Below, in pieces: positions 1-13,819 of a stretch of 64,000 nt of DNA (its first letter is position 1; the number at the start of each line of letters is the position of its first letter). The DNA lies in the NCBI RefSeq assembly GCF_000687475.1, contig NC_057321.1, forward strand, positions 1,054,001 through 1,118,000, written 5' to 3'. Source of the stretch: Ustilaginoidea virens (lineage: Eukaryota; Ascomycota; Sordariomycetes; Hypocreales; Clavicipitaceae). A program made the position numbers and the translations under genes. The notes under the pieces were generated by a model, which saw only the letters and a list, made by a program, of their open reading frames with translations, was not told the origin of the DNA and did not search any database.

Positions 1-1
1 C

Positions 2-2932
2 TCCAGCTCGCATAGCGGCGGCGGCGGCGGCGACGCGTTTGAACAACCTGCAGACGCATCAATTCATTCCTCTGTTCGGACTTGCGCCGCTACGTGCAGC
101 CCGCTCGACAACTACTACTCCCCTCTGCTGAAGGGGATGCCCGGTCGCGAAATATCTGCGGCAAAAACAGACGGCGCCGCATTCGCCATGGACTTTTCTG
201 CACCCGACGTGCTCGTCTACCCCGACGACTTGTCCAAAGAGGACTTTGATATGCACCCGCTTGCCAAACATATGGACATGAGCGGCAACGAAATGGCGCA
301 GCTGGGTCTTTTGCTCCCCAAGGAACGTCCAAGTCGAGACTTTTAGTACAATTTCGACAGCGACGACGACGACGACGACGAAGTTGAAGATTCCGGCGCG
401 AAGATGCGCACGGCAGCGAGCCTCCGGCCGCCCAGGAACAAGGCCGCGCAGTCCAAGCATAAACAAGGAAGAAGCCATGACCTCGCACAGGTCCCTCCCT
501 TGCCTCAAATTCCCGAAACGCTGAGGGCCGCGAAAGCTCGTTCCAAATTTGAATCGTTTCGCAAAAGAGTCAAGGCGCCCCAGCAATCCGGTGCGATTGT
601 CAACACCGCACGAGATATGAGCCACAAGCCCGCCGGCAGCTCGTCCGACGTCAAGGTACCAAGGAGACACAGGAGGGGAAAGGTCTCGCTCAGGTCTCAG
701 ATTTCTGAGCCGACGCTGCATTCCACAACCATGGGCTTCCCGCTGTCCGCGATGACGTGCATGACTCGGAATGCCGACGTTCGGCGGCTGAGTGACGGGA
801 GCGCTCAGTCGCCGACCCTCGGGAACGCATCTCTCGACATCGGCACCGATTGCCGTCCTCGAGAAAAACACGTCTTCTGGCTTGCCCCCCCGCGCCTGTC
901 GCCGATGGAAATCACCCGAGAGCACCTGATCCGCAAGGCTCGCGCTCAGAAAGTCCGAGGGATGTGCCATGTCCCGAAACTGGAGCATCGCTGGTACTGG
1001 ACTCCTGGCTGGGAGAAGTTTCTGATTCTGCCACGGGCTCCAAGCACGACCCAGCATTGCGACGTGTCTCGCGAGCTCATGCGCGTCGAGGAACAAGACG
1101 CCAACTTGCCAGCCTTGGAGTCGCTCAATCCTCCCCGGGGGAAATATGCGAGTGACGAATGTCCTCGGCTATCGCTCCACCTGGGGGGGATCAACACCCT
1201 GATGCCGTCCTTCACAAATCTAGCGTCGCTGGTGAAAGACAAGGCCGCCGTCCCGAGGGAGTTGGCTCCTCTCAGCATGAGTGGCGCGATGCGATTCCGG
1301 TCGCGCCGGCTGTCAAGCAACCCGGAAGGCAAGAGGGGTTCTCTGACCACAGTGGTCGAAGCTGCTGCGTGGGCACCTCAGTCTCATCATACAAGAGATG
1401 CATCGGAAGACACGGCCACCGGTACTGTTGCGCATGATGAGTTCTGCTTCCCCAGCCGACATGCTCTGGCGGGTCAACATGGGGTTCTGGGAGCTCCCGG
1501 GAACGTTCACGAGCGGGATCGTCTAGTCGGAGCACACCATTTGTTGGCATCTTACAAATGCAATCTCTCCGCAACGCCGAGACAGGTGTCGGACAGTTGG
1601 TCCTTCGATAGTTCATCTTCACTGACTGAGACACTCATGCCGCCGACTGGGAGAGGTCGGCCGCTCCGCGTGGACCCTGATCTTACCGCTGGAAGGATAC
1701 AGTCCATGGCCGGTTCGATTCTGACTTGTACAACATCTGAAGGCTCCAGGGTGGTGGGCTCGAGACCAGAGCACGCTTCTGGGATTCTCTTCACGCCAGT
1801 TGAAGCAAGGGGCAGGGAATCAGAATCTGTGTCGGCAAGCAGACGCAGGGATGCCAGGCCATCATCGGGTTTGCGCCGTCATTCGTTTCACGCAAAGACA
1901 CCGCCTTCCGTTGGGTCGCGCGACGGCAGCCCAGCCTCGAGTCAGAGGTACGAAGGGCCATTTGCCTCCACCCAGGGCGTTCCCCAACGTTACTTCAACA
2001 CCGACTCGCTCACTAACAGGCATCGTGACAATGTCTATCCGCTACCACTACGCCATGACTCTGACCGCCAATTGCCCAGCATCGCAATCCCTGATTCGCC
2101 GACGTTGGGACAGGAAGCTGCACCGCTTATCCGGGACAGCTATAGCATCGCAAACCAAATCGAGTCGCTGGAGCTGCCTGAACCGTCCGCGTCATTCAGA
2201 GGAGGGAGGGGCGAGGCATCGCGGTCACAAGGCGCCGATACTCGTCCGCTCCACCAGAATCGAGCAACGGCCACGAAAGGAAAGTCTCCGCCTGCGCCGA
2301 AAAGGGGGATGTTGAGGAGAGGTGCATCTGGTCATGGCGCCTGCAGCTCCAGTTTCGCCCTGAACAAAGCAAAGAGCCACGACGCGTTCACGTTGCTGCC
2401 TCGTCTTTCCCCAGGTCGTGGTGCTGAACTGGGTAGCGACACGGACATGAGATCTCGTCTCAGCCCTTGTTTCAACCCAGCGGTGGGTGCGCCCACGACT
2501 GCGACGGCATTGCAAGCCTTGGACACGGCTTCCAGGCTTGCTTCGGTAATGAATCGCGACAAGACGGTTGCGCCGGCAAACTTGGTCAAACTCGCGACAG
2601 CAGACGAATCTTTCCGGAAGATGGCGACCTTTTCCGGCTTGTTTTCGAGGCACGTGCGGCGCAGTTCCTGCGGCAGCCCCAACCTGTCCTCAAGCTCAAG
2701 GGCGAGTGACAGCGTTGCGATGCCAAGCCGAAGCCGAGAGGGAGGGTCGGAACATGGAGACAACCCTGAGCACGAAAAGTCCCGGGATCAGGGACTCAGT
2801 CACAGTCCACCACAACTGACTCGTCAGCAGCAGAGGAGAGCCGTGTCAGGTGGCAGCCATTCGAGCACTAGCGGCACATTTGTCGGCCTAAAGGACAGGT
2901 TCAAGCTCAAGAAGAAGGTGTCTCGGGTCTAA
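2..2932 (+). CDS. Serine-rich fungal protein of unknown function, 3' part, with an in-frame stop
   Basis: The reading frame enters from the left edge and ends at the stop at 2930-2932. It is open from base 2 to 343, meets a single TAG at 344-346, and then stays open in the same frame for about 860 codons. The next ATG after the TAG, at 404, would give 842 residues. The protein is rich in Ser, Arg and Pro, has an Asp run just after the TAG (around 362-379) and a basic C-terminal tail (KDRFKLKKKVSRV). I recognise no domain. Compositional continuity on both sides of the TAG suggests one original coding sequence. The TAG follows a T run (CTTTTAG), so it could be an intron acceptor, but the only frame-preserving donor I found (GTGCTC at 209) is weak. 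A nonsense change such as CAG to TAG, or a sequencing error, is equally possible. Function is not assignable. Confidence 0.7.
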
Positions 2933-5900
2933 GCATCAGCAACTGCTGTCATAAAATGAAAGTAGATGTATAACAGTGTAAAACGCGTTTTCCAAAGTCA
3001 AGGCGCGGTGTTGTTGCGGGCCTGTATACAAACCCTGTAATCCCGTGCCGATTGGCGACAAGGACTATCCACGTAAGCCTGGAACAGGGTCTGTCGAGAT
3101 TCAAGATCTGTGCTGCGCAATCCAAAGATTCGGCGCAGGTAAGGCGCGAAGCAGCGAGGTAGGGTGGACTCAAACGGTCATCCTCTTCCAGACCAACAAG
3201 ACCGACCAAGACGGGGGGCCGCCACGGCAGCCATCATGCGAGACGAGACGAGACGCATGCAAGACCAACAAGGACCTGGCATGCCCCCCTTGTCGGAGGT
3301 TCCAGAAGGATTCCCGGTCCCGCCCAGTCGCTGCCGGTTGCTGGTTGCCGGTTGCTGGTTGCACCGTGGCCAGTTTCGCGATGCGACGAGACGCGGGATA
3401 GCAGTGATGGACAACCGGGAGATTCGAGGCTCGGGTCCAAGCCCCGCGTCCCCGGTTCCAACTTTTCAATTCTGCCAAGGGCCCCAGCCGCAAACCGCCG
3501 GTCGAATCTGTTGCCTTTCCTTTGTTGTACTCCGTACTTTGTCGTCCAAAGTTGCTGTTTCGGCTGGAGCGCAAAGACAGAAGCAAGCTTCCGAGTGCCT
3601 CGGCTTCGGCGCTCCAGGGGGGGGGGGGACATTCATCGCTGTCGACCCACGCCGTTGCGATTAATCATTCACCCATCACTTTCGTCTCTTTCAGCCGCAT
3701 TCCCGGGCCTCAGCTCCCGGTTTATCCGCACCAAGCAAAACACGGTTTTCCTGTCCTGTTCAAGCACGGCCGAAGATTGCCAACCCCATTGGGGTTGTTT
3801 CTCAAAACGGCATCCCGAGCGCCCGGGCAACACCCGGGAGCCAGCCAACCAGCCAAGCCAGCACGCAGTATGTAAGAGGTACTCCGTAGTCAGATGTAAC
3901 ATGGTACATACGAACGTGTTGCGCACTCGGGAGTAAAGCATCGGCAAGACACTCCCGCTCGCCCACACCCTTGGTTGGCCCCCCTTTGGCTGTACGAATC
4001 ATCAGCGAGTACTCCGTACTCCGTATTCCGTACGAATCAGCGATGGCGCCAATCCAGAAAAGCCAAATTACGGGGCGGACCGGGGGTAGGGTCGCAAGTT
4101 GGACTTGTACGCGCGCAAGTACATGCCCGTCGTCGCAAACCAGCGAGCAGAGGCCGGCTCCAACGTCATGGTCGTATTGGGCTACTTTGATGCGAGTCAA
4201 TGCACTAATGCTTCTTTCTCTTCGCTCTTTCCTCTTTCCCAGTGTCAAGATTCAAGAATCAACACTTGCCTTTTCCAATTCCGTCTAGATAAGCCCCGTG
4301 GCGCGTTCCCGTGGCGTTGTCCCCTGGGCATGCGTGTACCAGGGCACCATGTCAGGCTTGTCAAAGATTCGTTCGTCGGAGTCGTCCGTCGTACCATGTG
4401 TCGTGATTTGAATCCCAGCTCCAGTGACTGTAGTTTCCTCTAGGCAAAACCGCCAGTGGCGCAGCTGGTCTGTCTCCCTTCCACATGTAGACTGCGTGGC
4501 AGCGTTACTTGCACCGGCCGGGGCCAAGATTTTTTGATGTATCTTTGCGGCCATGTAGCAATTGTAGATTACTGCTTACACCTGGGTCCCGAGTGGTGAC
4601 ATGAAAACCGTCGCGGATCCTACGTGGCGTTCGAAACCCGCAGCTTATTAGTCCGAGACTCTGCAGTCTGGAGTCCGAGCCCTTTGATCAGGGAACTGTT
4701 GAGATATAGGTCCCAATAGGCTCTAGATGAATATCCATTTTTGCCTTAACAGTGACAACTGGGCCTGTCATGTTTCCAGCACTTCGAGTCAACCACAAAG
4801 GATACACCAAGAGCCAGGGCATACGTGTTTCCGCTTTGGCAGGCAGCAGCCTCGAACTGTTTATATGGTGCTTTTTTTCTTTTTAGGTTCTATTCTGAGA
4901 AGCGAAGCTTCATGGAACGCATGGCGGTTCCGGTGAATAACTGTTAGTCTTCTGCAACTCTGCGAATCCTTGAGAGTAGTAAGTGCTCATTCCTTCAGAA
5001 ATAGGAGACCCCGGATAGACGACATCAGGGTGTGAGGATATCCAAAGCTTGATAATGTTTGTTCCACCCGGCCACTGGCGGCGTGAACAAGTCGTAGCTC
5101 TCCATCGCAAGATGAAAAAGAAAGAAGTAGAGAAGAGAAAGGGAAAATGTTGGTGTTGGAATAAAGAGTGAAGTTGGGCTGTGCCTGTTGGTTTTCTGCA
5201 ACTGCCAGCCGTCGAATCAGGCTTACCCGTGGGACACTAAGCTCTGGTGCGCCGTTAATGCTTTCCACGTGGTTCCAACCCTTCGTCCCAACGCACCGGA
5301 CAACAACTGGGAGCACTCCATCCATGCAGACATAAGTCGAAGACTTTCCTTGCAAAGGAAACCTCTGGTCGCAGCGTCAGGCAAGGCAGTCTAATGAGAA
5401 CAAGTGGCTTGAGCAACAGGAGCACCGATTCGCACTGGACGATCCGTGACTGTCCTTGTTGCCCCCTTTCTTGTAAAAGAAAAAAAGAGGACTTTCTTTT
5501 GGAATCTGGAGCGTAGCGCCCTTGACGTTGCTCAGCTGTTGCGATTTGACTTGAGGCGCCCTTATAGCCCTGAATAGAGGCTGTATTAGCTGCCCATGTT
5601 AGATAGAAAGGACAGGCATATGCGTCACTTGCCTTGTTACGTAGGTGCGGAAATCGGAATTGTCTCGCGTCTGGATCCAAATTCCCTGTCATGCGAGCTA
5701 AACTGCCTATTGACAAAGCTATCAAAGTCAAGCCGCTGCTGACTCGTTGCCTTCTCGATCCCCTGAAGGGCCGGGCCTCGTTCATCCGCATTGACCTGTT
5801 TTCCATGCAGGAAAACGGCGACGGATCCTGACTTCCAAGTTCTAACTAGGCAGCTGCGGTAGAAATAGCCTTGCAACGTACCCGCAATCTTAAAACCATC

Positions 5901-8900
5901 GGAACCAGCAAGGCTAATACAGCGTTCAGCCGGAAACGACTAGTCACTACTTGCTAGACACGGCCTCAATCTCATGGTCCTCAGAAGTAGGGTGAAAGTC
6001 GAGGCTGGGTAGGATTGTTCTAGTGCAATCACCAACCTCGAAGATATCTCTGCTTTTTACTGATCGTTTGTGTGGTCTTAGTGGCGGGCTCTTATGGCGT
6101 AGGATGCATTCCGTCTTGCGCTCGCCCTCTTTGCAAGAGAAATTTGCTGGCTGTTATGGGCTCTGTTTCACCCTGCAGCCAGAGCCCGATCTCTTCCGCT
6201 GTCCGGGGTTTCCACGGCCGAGTCGAGCTCGACTAAACCAGAAACATTCATCGGGCTCGATTTATGCTAAATTTTGGCTCATTCCTCCTTACAATTTTTT
6301 TTCTAATAAAAACCCTGCGTTGTCGATCGGCGCGGAGCCCTGCCCTGTGTCAATCGATGTTTGTTGCGAACAGCGACAGGAGAGACATTAGTATTACGTG
6401 AGGTATAAAAAATGTGTTGGCCCAGAAAAGGCTGGTCACTGGAGGTTGGTCATGTCTGCGCCACGAAGACTTGGAATTTTGACAAATGAAAATGGGATGG
6501 GTGCTCACCCTCACCTTCGGATATACTTGAGACAACTCGTTATAAACGCAAGGACGGAATTACGGCCCTGATGGCGACCATTGCTAGCCTTCTCAAGAAT
6601 CTTCCAACTCCTGAACACGGTAGTTCCATCCGACAACGGGGTTCCAAGTAATAAAAACGGAACGCGGCCGAGAGGCTGTCAGAGTTGTAAAATCAGCCAA
6701 AAGTGTTTCACGTTGGCGGGCTGATCTGCGGTTCAATTCTGCCGTCAGGAAGCCTGCTTGCTTGGTGGTCGTTACTGCAGATCTGGTGGCTGTTTGTTTT
6801 TTCTTGCCCTTGCCTTCCCCTTGCCCTGCCCTTGGCCTCGCCCCATCCTCTCTTTCTCTTCCCTTTCTTGGGCAGCACCGGCAGGGTGTATGTCTGTCTG
6901 TGTTCTGCGACGCAGCCAAACAAGGGTGCGCGAACCGGAACCGCTTGTTTTGATCCGCCTCATTCCCCATCCCCAGCCTTTCCGTATTTCCGGATTTGGA
7001 TGAGTTCTCTTGATGGAAGACTCCGAAGATCAGCATGTTCATCGCTTACTGAGCTGACTGACGGCATTCGTGTTGCTGATATCCCTGCTTTCGTTAGCCT
7101 GATGTCGCCACAGTCCTTGTATCCCAATGATTCCGTTAGCCGCAACATTATCCTGTCACTAATTGTTCAATGGCTCCCCGAAGGTTGCCATGTGACTGGC
7201 CATTTATGCCATCACTTTTAGGCTGAGACGCCATGTCTCACCGCACTTCCAGGGTTACCAGTAAACGGGTTCGTGGCACCTTAATCAAGGTCCGATGTAG
7301 CCTCCTTGTCTTTGTCTGGGCTCAGCGCCACACACAACAGTGACAAGACACACAAAACTGACGCACACACGCACACACGCACACACCACTTCAGCTGTGG
7401 CAAGTGCGGAGGCTTCCTGTGAACACTACGGAGTTCACGCCGTAGTCTGAGCCAACTTCTTTTTTTTTTCCCGCTAACTTTTGCGTCCCCCGTGTGAGCA
7501 GCGAGCGCCAACTGAGCAAATTGAGTGACCGCCGGGCTGTGCTCGTGCTTAACTAGTACCTAGGTATTGATCTGATCAGCTGACTGTCTGAGCATGTCGA
7601 CCCCTCCTGACTTGCACTAACCACACGCCTCGACTGACTCCTTCAATACTCCCGGGGCCCTTTGGGTAAGCTACTGTACATAGCTTGTGGAGCTGGACGA
7701 GACTCGAGAGCGGCATGGCTGGTAAGTCGTTTGAACAGATATGATTTCTAGTAGTAAGTTCAAGACTTGGGTTTCTTCATAGTGGGCAGCGTCGCTACTT
7801 ATTCTCTCATCTAAAGAACGCAATCCATGACGAACGTGGTGCCATGGTGGCCGGTTCTTCGCCATGCTGAAGCAGCTTTCTCTTGCGGCGACGTGCACGG
7901 CCAAGGCCGGGTAGATCGGGTACAGACCACAGCATCAGCATGTCCGATGTTTTGACGGACCATAACTACCGTAACGCACTTGCAAAACATGCGCTTCACC
8001 ATCGGACGCGGAGGCAGGCGTGCCCGAAGTAAAAATCCCTCATTGATTGCGACAGGACGTACGTACGTAGTCATTCTGCATCCTTTACCAGCACGTCGAA
8101 CGTTTCGAAACGACCGCGGAGCCAAGCCCCTACGGGAAGGGTCGCGGCAATCTAAGCAGGAGGCGTGAAGCGGGACGGCACGATTTGTCGGGCGTCGAAC
8201 CTCAAGCCACTTGGCGCGGGACTGCTGGTTACCTCACGGCAGACGCCATTTAGCCTGCTGTTTGTTGAGAGATCGTCTAACAGTTTCAGAAACACCCGCC
8301 ATGTCATTCCTTACGCCTTACATCGTGGCGTTGGCCTGCAGGTCTCAGCCGTGGCATGGTCTCGCTCACATAATCTATCTTAACCAGAGACTCGACTATG
8401 TTATACGAGCAGTTACGTTGTCGCTGGTCGTGAAGATTCCAAGAATCGTTGGTCGCTGCTCGTTGGTAAAGTTGAGTGGGACATGTTCCAGGACACTCTC
8501 AGGCTCAGTCCGTCTCAGGTACCTGTTAGTTGGAAGCAACTATCTCATGGATTCTGCCCGTCGTCATCTTTGTTCCTCGCCAGCATTCCCCTGCCTTGGA
8601 CAGCCCAAAAACGGGATAAGGCTTGGGGGCGAGATTCAATTATCTGCCATTGGCTTGGCGGGGCTCATCGCTAAGTCGTTTCGGGGCGAGCGAGCAGGTT
8701 GCAGGCCGCCTCCACATGTTGATGGCACGGAGAAGGTTCCCTTTTACTCTCCTTCATTGTCCAGAGTGTCTTTCAACGACGTATGGGTACCGCTTCTTCA
8801 AGTTGCAAGATTTGCTGGTCCGGCTATGTATTGCGGCGAAGCAAATCGTGTGCTTTGCCTCTCTCATTGAGCCAGATAACTAGACCTTGAAACCTCTTCT

Positions 8901-11409
8901 TCCTGTCTGTACCTGGCCGTATCGGTGGTGCATCGAATTAGCAAGCTGCAAAGGCATTGATGCACATCAAATCTCGGGACGTTTCCCTGCACGTCACCCA
9001 AGCCAAACAAAGTTGCCAGAACAGGAAAGCCGATGAGCAACGTCGCCAAAAGCATCGAAGCCTCGACATGGCGATAAATCCTTTCTTATCCAAGTGCGCT
9101 GTCCTCCGAAGAGCCGTAGGCACATCTAGGAATTCCTGCCATTGCTTCAATTAGAATCGATCTGCATTGTTACGGACGCTTTGCGCAGCGTTTCTCGAAA
9201 GCTGGCCCATAGTGCTTCACGGTACGAAATCGACATTGATGTAAATAAGAACTGCGGGTCACCTCATAGGCGCTGATCAGAAAATTGTGGAGCTGAGAGG
9301 AGGGAAGGTGTGCGGACAGGGTGGGTGTCTGCAGAGATTTTATTTGCAAGTGGTCACTCGGACTCGGGAGACTTGCTGGAAACCGGGTGGAATATATCGG
9401 CGTCTTTTTCCAGCATGCGTCAACGTCGGATTGATTTCAGGCGTGGCTGAGGTCGGGCGCTCCTGACAGCTCCCATCAGTGGCCATCTTGCGGGAAAAAA
9501 GAAAAGGGAAAAAAGGGAAAAAGGGAAAAGGGAAAAAAACCAAATCGACCGAGCCAGAGCGGTGATTTTGGTCGAAAACGCTGCGTGAGGTTGCAGTCTC
9601 CGAAAATAGCCAGGAGCTACCTTGCTTCCAGCCATCCGCATACGGAAAGTAGTGTCCACATCAGCGTACTCTGTCATCTCATCAGGGAAGGTGCGGTCCG
9701 GTACGGTACGTATCGATATGGCAAGTTGAAGGGTGGCAGGCACCTTGGGCACGACCCTGAATCTAGCTGTTCGTATCAAAAATGGATGTTAGGAATACAG
9801 CAACATGCCTTGGAGCAAAGTATTTGCTTGGACAGGATTCAGGTGGTTGCCCCCTTTGGTCCGTCCCAAATTCATTGCTGGAAAGCTTGTAAGTCGGTGC
9901 CCGGCTTCAAACATTCCCCAAACAAGTCCACACAAAGGAGCTGAGCCTGAAAGATTGATCCGGCGTGCATTGCGGTTCGAAACAGCGCTGCACACTTGAT
10001 GCTACGGTGGCAGATCGAAGACTCTCAAAACATCTCGACCATGGCAATCTTTACCCCCAACGCGTGCACTACACCACCTACGTCCTGTCAGCGGTGGTTT
10101 ATTAGATGCCACATGATATCATTGTACAGCAGCGCACCACGTCATGCAATGCAATGCAATGAGAAGCAGCCACAACCATGACCTTGTCCGACCCACACGA
10201 AGGCCCCGATGTAAAAACATCAACAACAAATCGTCTTGCAACAGTCGTTTTTTCACGATGGCGTTGACAAAAAGCGGGATGGGACTTGTCCCCTCCCGCC
10301 CAGGTGCTCCTTGGTGCCACTTGGCTAGAATAATCCTTCACTTGGCATCTTTCCATCCAAAGTGAGCGGACCTCGGACGAAAAGTTGTGGCGGAAATGAT
10401 TTAGACCTCTTGGGGTTAAGCTGATTGATTGGGTAGTTCAAGATCTGCTTGCTCTTCGCAAATTGCATCGCGCCACCGCTATCCGTTGGCTGAGACCCAT
10501 TCTAGACAGGCCCATGCTATTTCACACCCAGCACGACCACCCCTGACCCAGCAGGCAGCACTTTACGATACCTCCACCCTTGGTACCCGAACAAACAAGC
10601 GATTCATTCTACGATGTACTGCCAACACGGCACTGGATGACTTGGAAGCAACCGGTGTTGTGGCTGCTCTTGGTATTGGGGTTGGCGTCTCTTCCTAGAA
10701 CCAAGACCCCGGGTGTCTCGTCCCCACGGTTGCATCCACGATATCAGCGGCACAAATCGGACTTTGATTAAAATCATGTCTTGACCGACCCCCATGACTG
10801 AACGGCCCAGCTTTTTTTTTATCAAAGCCAGGAAGCCACCCATCCCTCACAACCATAGTGCACACATCGTGAGACTAGGAGCTTTTGAGAGAGCAACGCT
10901 GGTATTGGTCAAGGACATGGGGAGAGCACACGTATATACAGAGAGGCTACTCGATGACTTTTTTTAGCATGACTGGTTGCTTGTACCATGCTATGCTATC
11001 TGGTTGGAAGCTTTGACTCTGGAGCCTGCACCGAGTCTGCTAGACAAGACCTCGCCTCTTCCGGGCTCAGCTGCTAAATGCTTTGACCCTTGCCCGGTGA
11101 TCGTCTTGCGTTTGCCCGTCTTGGCTTGACATAATCACCAGGGATCAGCGGCCTCCACAGGCTTTAGGTCCGCCGTTACAGACACCAAGCGCCACCGTAC
11201 TCTACACCCGATATCTGCAAGAACCTCCGCATTTTCGCCAAACCTGGGCCTTGTCTCGAGACCTTTACCGGCTTCAACTGATACTACAAGTTCTAGATTC
11301 TGAGCCACGCCAACCCGTAACATGAACGTTTTGGTTTGAAGCCGATAAGCAGATACTGTTGACCGAACCGTTATCCGTTTCATACTGGTAGTGGAGCATA
11401 GAGCGACTA
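2933..11409. other. 8.5-kb gene-poor intergenic stretch
   Basis: Only short overlapping frames on both strands, none with a recognisable domain, codon structure or convincing splice joins. Visible are TACTCCG-type tracts (3527-3537, 3879-3887, 4009-4033), a CACACG-rich microsatellite (about 7359-7386), a purine-rich A/G patch (about 9494-9540) and short homopolymers. It may hold the long upstream regulatory region or 5' leader of the zinc-cluster gene at 11410, or non-coding transcripts. I see no tRNA or rRNA. Confidence 0.5.
4009..4033. repeat. TACTCCG heptamer tract
   Basis: Three to four imperfect copies of a 7-bp unit (TACTCCG), ending in a TTCCGTAC variant. The same unit recurs singly or in tandem at 3527, 3879, 32491, 37138, 51964 and 57463 (the last as its complement), always between genes. 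Function is unknown. Confidence 0.7.
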
Positions 11410-13819
11410 ATGGAGAAGACCTTGGCCCTCACGACAGATACACAAGTGATATGGCCGAGAGATCGAACGAGGTCATCTGGTGGGGCTTGGGATGAGATGG
11501 CCTTGCCGTCATCTTCGCCAACGGAGACGGCCTGGAAGTGGCCTTCTTATTCAGAATCCGTTCAAACCGAGCGGCTTTCACCGGGAAGCTCAGGCGTTGA
11601 TACAGCAATGGAATCCTCATCGGCTGCAACTACACACTCAGCAACTTCCTCCTGTGCAGATTCTTGGAGTATAGGCTACGAGGACCGCGAGGATAAGGAT
11701 GATGAATCAACGTGGGATAAATGGAATGCAGGCCAGACCGAAACGTTGGCCGCCCTCAAGTCCGAACCAGACGACGATGATATTAAGCTAGGCGAGCTAG
11801 CAGCTGCACCATTGACGCTGGTGCTGCAGAATGTGCCGCGAGAATGCCCCGAGGTCAAGCAAAAGCGACCGCGTGGTAGACCCAGGAAACATCTTCCCTC
11901 AACAGCCGTCTCTTCAAGCAAGGTCACGAAAGGGAGGTCCAAAACTGGATGCATCACTTGCCGTAAAAGAAAGAAGAAATGTGACGAAGCCAAGCCGCGA
12001 TGTGAGTTTCCAAACCTGTTTACCGCACGAGAGTTGCCCTCGACTTGGAGCAATCGACCCAATGCTGACTTTCAACTCTCTCCATTTTTTTTTCAGGTAT
12101 GAACTGCGAGAAGAACGCGGTAGTCTGCGAAGGATATCACGAGAAACAAATTTGGAGAAGTGGCAAGGATAAGGCGGAAGAGGGTAAGTAATGACAGCGT
12201 GAACGATTTGACAAGTGCTACTCCGTTCTCTCAAAGCTGACAACCTGCAAGAGCGTATGCGCCAAGCGTCCCAGCCCATCATTACTATGCAGCCGATTTT
12301 TCATGGCGTAGAAAACGCCGAGGATATGATTCTTTGGAAGCATTACATGAACCATCTCAGCAATGTGCTGACAGTGGAGGGTGAGGCTAAGAATGCCTTC
12401 AAAGACATCATCCTGCCGCTCGCAAACCAGCATCAAGGCTTGATGCATTCAATTCTTGCTTTGAGCAGTAAGCACATCGATATGGATTCGCCCTATGGGT
12501 CCAAAATATTACAAGCCAACCCAGGCGCAACACGCGAGAGTTTACAACAACGGGGCGATCATCACCACGAAGAAGCCTTGAAAAGACTCTACCAGGACAT
12601 GGAGAACCATGTCGGCAAAGATGACGAATCGTATGAAACTGTTCTTGCGGCAAGATACGGCCAGATTCTTTGCCTGCTACTCCAAACCCGGGCTGAGGGC
12701 AATCCAAGGGGGGAGCATCGTGTTCATTTACAAGCATATCAGACACTTATCCAACACTCTCCGCCGGAAAATGAAAGCCTGCTTACTTTCATCACCGAAT
12801 TCTTCCAGTACCATGTGTACGCAGATGAGCTGTTGCGGTATGCGGGAGCCACCTCGAGCCGCTTGTCGTCTGAAAATTGGCAAACCAGCATCGCGATACA
12901 GCCCCCTCGACTTATTGGGGTCAGAGACGGACTATTTCATTGCCTTTTGCAGATTACGATTCTCAGAGACGCCATTCGCAAAAACATGGTCGCCTCGGTG
13001 GATCCTGTCGTCGATTATACTAGTTTGTATCGAGCAGCAGAGATAGACGCAGCGATTAGGCAGTGGACTCCTCACTGGCCTCCAGGAGACAGCCGTCATC
13101 GGGTCGGGCCTCTTTACAAGCAGATGATGTGGGTGTACTTGTTCCGCACCATTTACCCACCGTTGCCAGCGCCTGCGATGCGACGTTTCACAAACACAAC
13201 ATTGCCTGCGGCATCAGCGCGGTCGCTCGGCGGTACAAGCATGCAGCGACGACGGGCTTCCACTGTTGCTAGTGTTGGTTCTTCGGCAAGCTCGATAGCA
13301 GCAGCAGAAACGACAGCAAAAACAGCCGGCAACGGCAGCGTACCTGGCGCTCTCTCCACCCACAGCTGTCCTTTATCCCGCAACCCGTCTCGCGCCAGCT
13401 CGATGCACGAGCACGATTGGAGTCATCAAACACGGCTCGAAGGCGCAGCTGCAGCAGACAGACACATGCAATCCTCCCCGCCGCCTAGCAGAAGGCCGGC
13501 GCAGGATGACACACGAATAACGCTCGCGGTAGAAGAGTCTCTGGCCATACTGGAGACCTTTAAGCCATCTGACCCAGCGCAGACGCTCCTCCTGATTCCG
13601 TGCATGGTAATTGGCACTGCCTGTTTCAGTGCCGCACAGCGCCAAAGAATCCGGACAACGGTCAGAGTGATCCGTGGCTACACGGGCCTTCGGAACTGCG
13701 ACCGCGTTTTGGAGTTGCTGGAAGAGGTGTGGTCGTTGGCGGACCGTGGGGAATGGCTGACCGCATGGGACTGGCAGTTTGTTGCCGAGACGAGGGGTTT
13801 GGACTTTTTGTGTGCTTGA
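11410..13819 (+). CDS. Zn2Cys6 transcription factor with AT-hook and Fungal_trans_2-type domain
   Basis: Predicted exons 11410-12001, 12097-12183 and 12237-13819 give 753 residues. A zinc cluster of the form CX2CX6CX6CX2CX6C lies at about residues 181-208. The first intron (GTGAGT...TTTCAG) splits the codon of its fourth cysteine, so the cluster is only complete after splicing. Just upstream, KRPRGRPRK (about 152-160) has the RGRP core of an AT-hook, a minor-groove DNA contact. The 500-residue C-terminal part begins with a segment (EDMILWKHYMNHLS, then HSILALSSKHI) typical of the Fungal_trans_2 family, followed by a low-complexity Ser/Thr insert and a C-terminal helical part. The second intron's acceptor is uncertain: AAAG at 12236 or CAAG at 12251, both in frame. 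It is expected to be a nuclear DNA-binding regulator; its targets are unknown. The start is the first ATG of the frame. The cluster lies unusually far from the N-terminus. Confidence 0.9.

Noticed and set aside
59..1096. 345-codon open frame on the minus strand
   Set aside because: Antisense to the Ser-rich gene; the Val run mirrors the Asp repeat of the sense strand.
8211..8870. 219-codon plus-strand frame in the gene-poor region
   Set aside because: No domain, no codon-usage similarity to neighbouring genes and no supporting splice sites.
9960..10000. B-box-like GGTTCGAAAC as a possible tRNA
   Set aside because: No A box at the right distance and no pairing stems.
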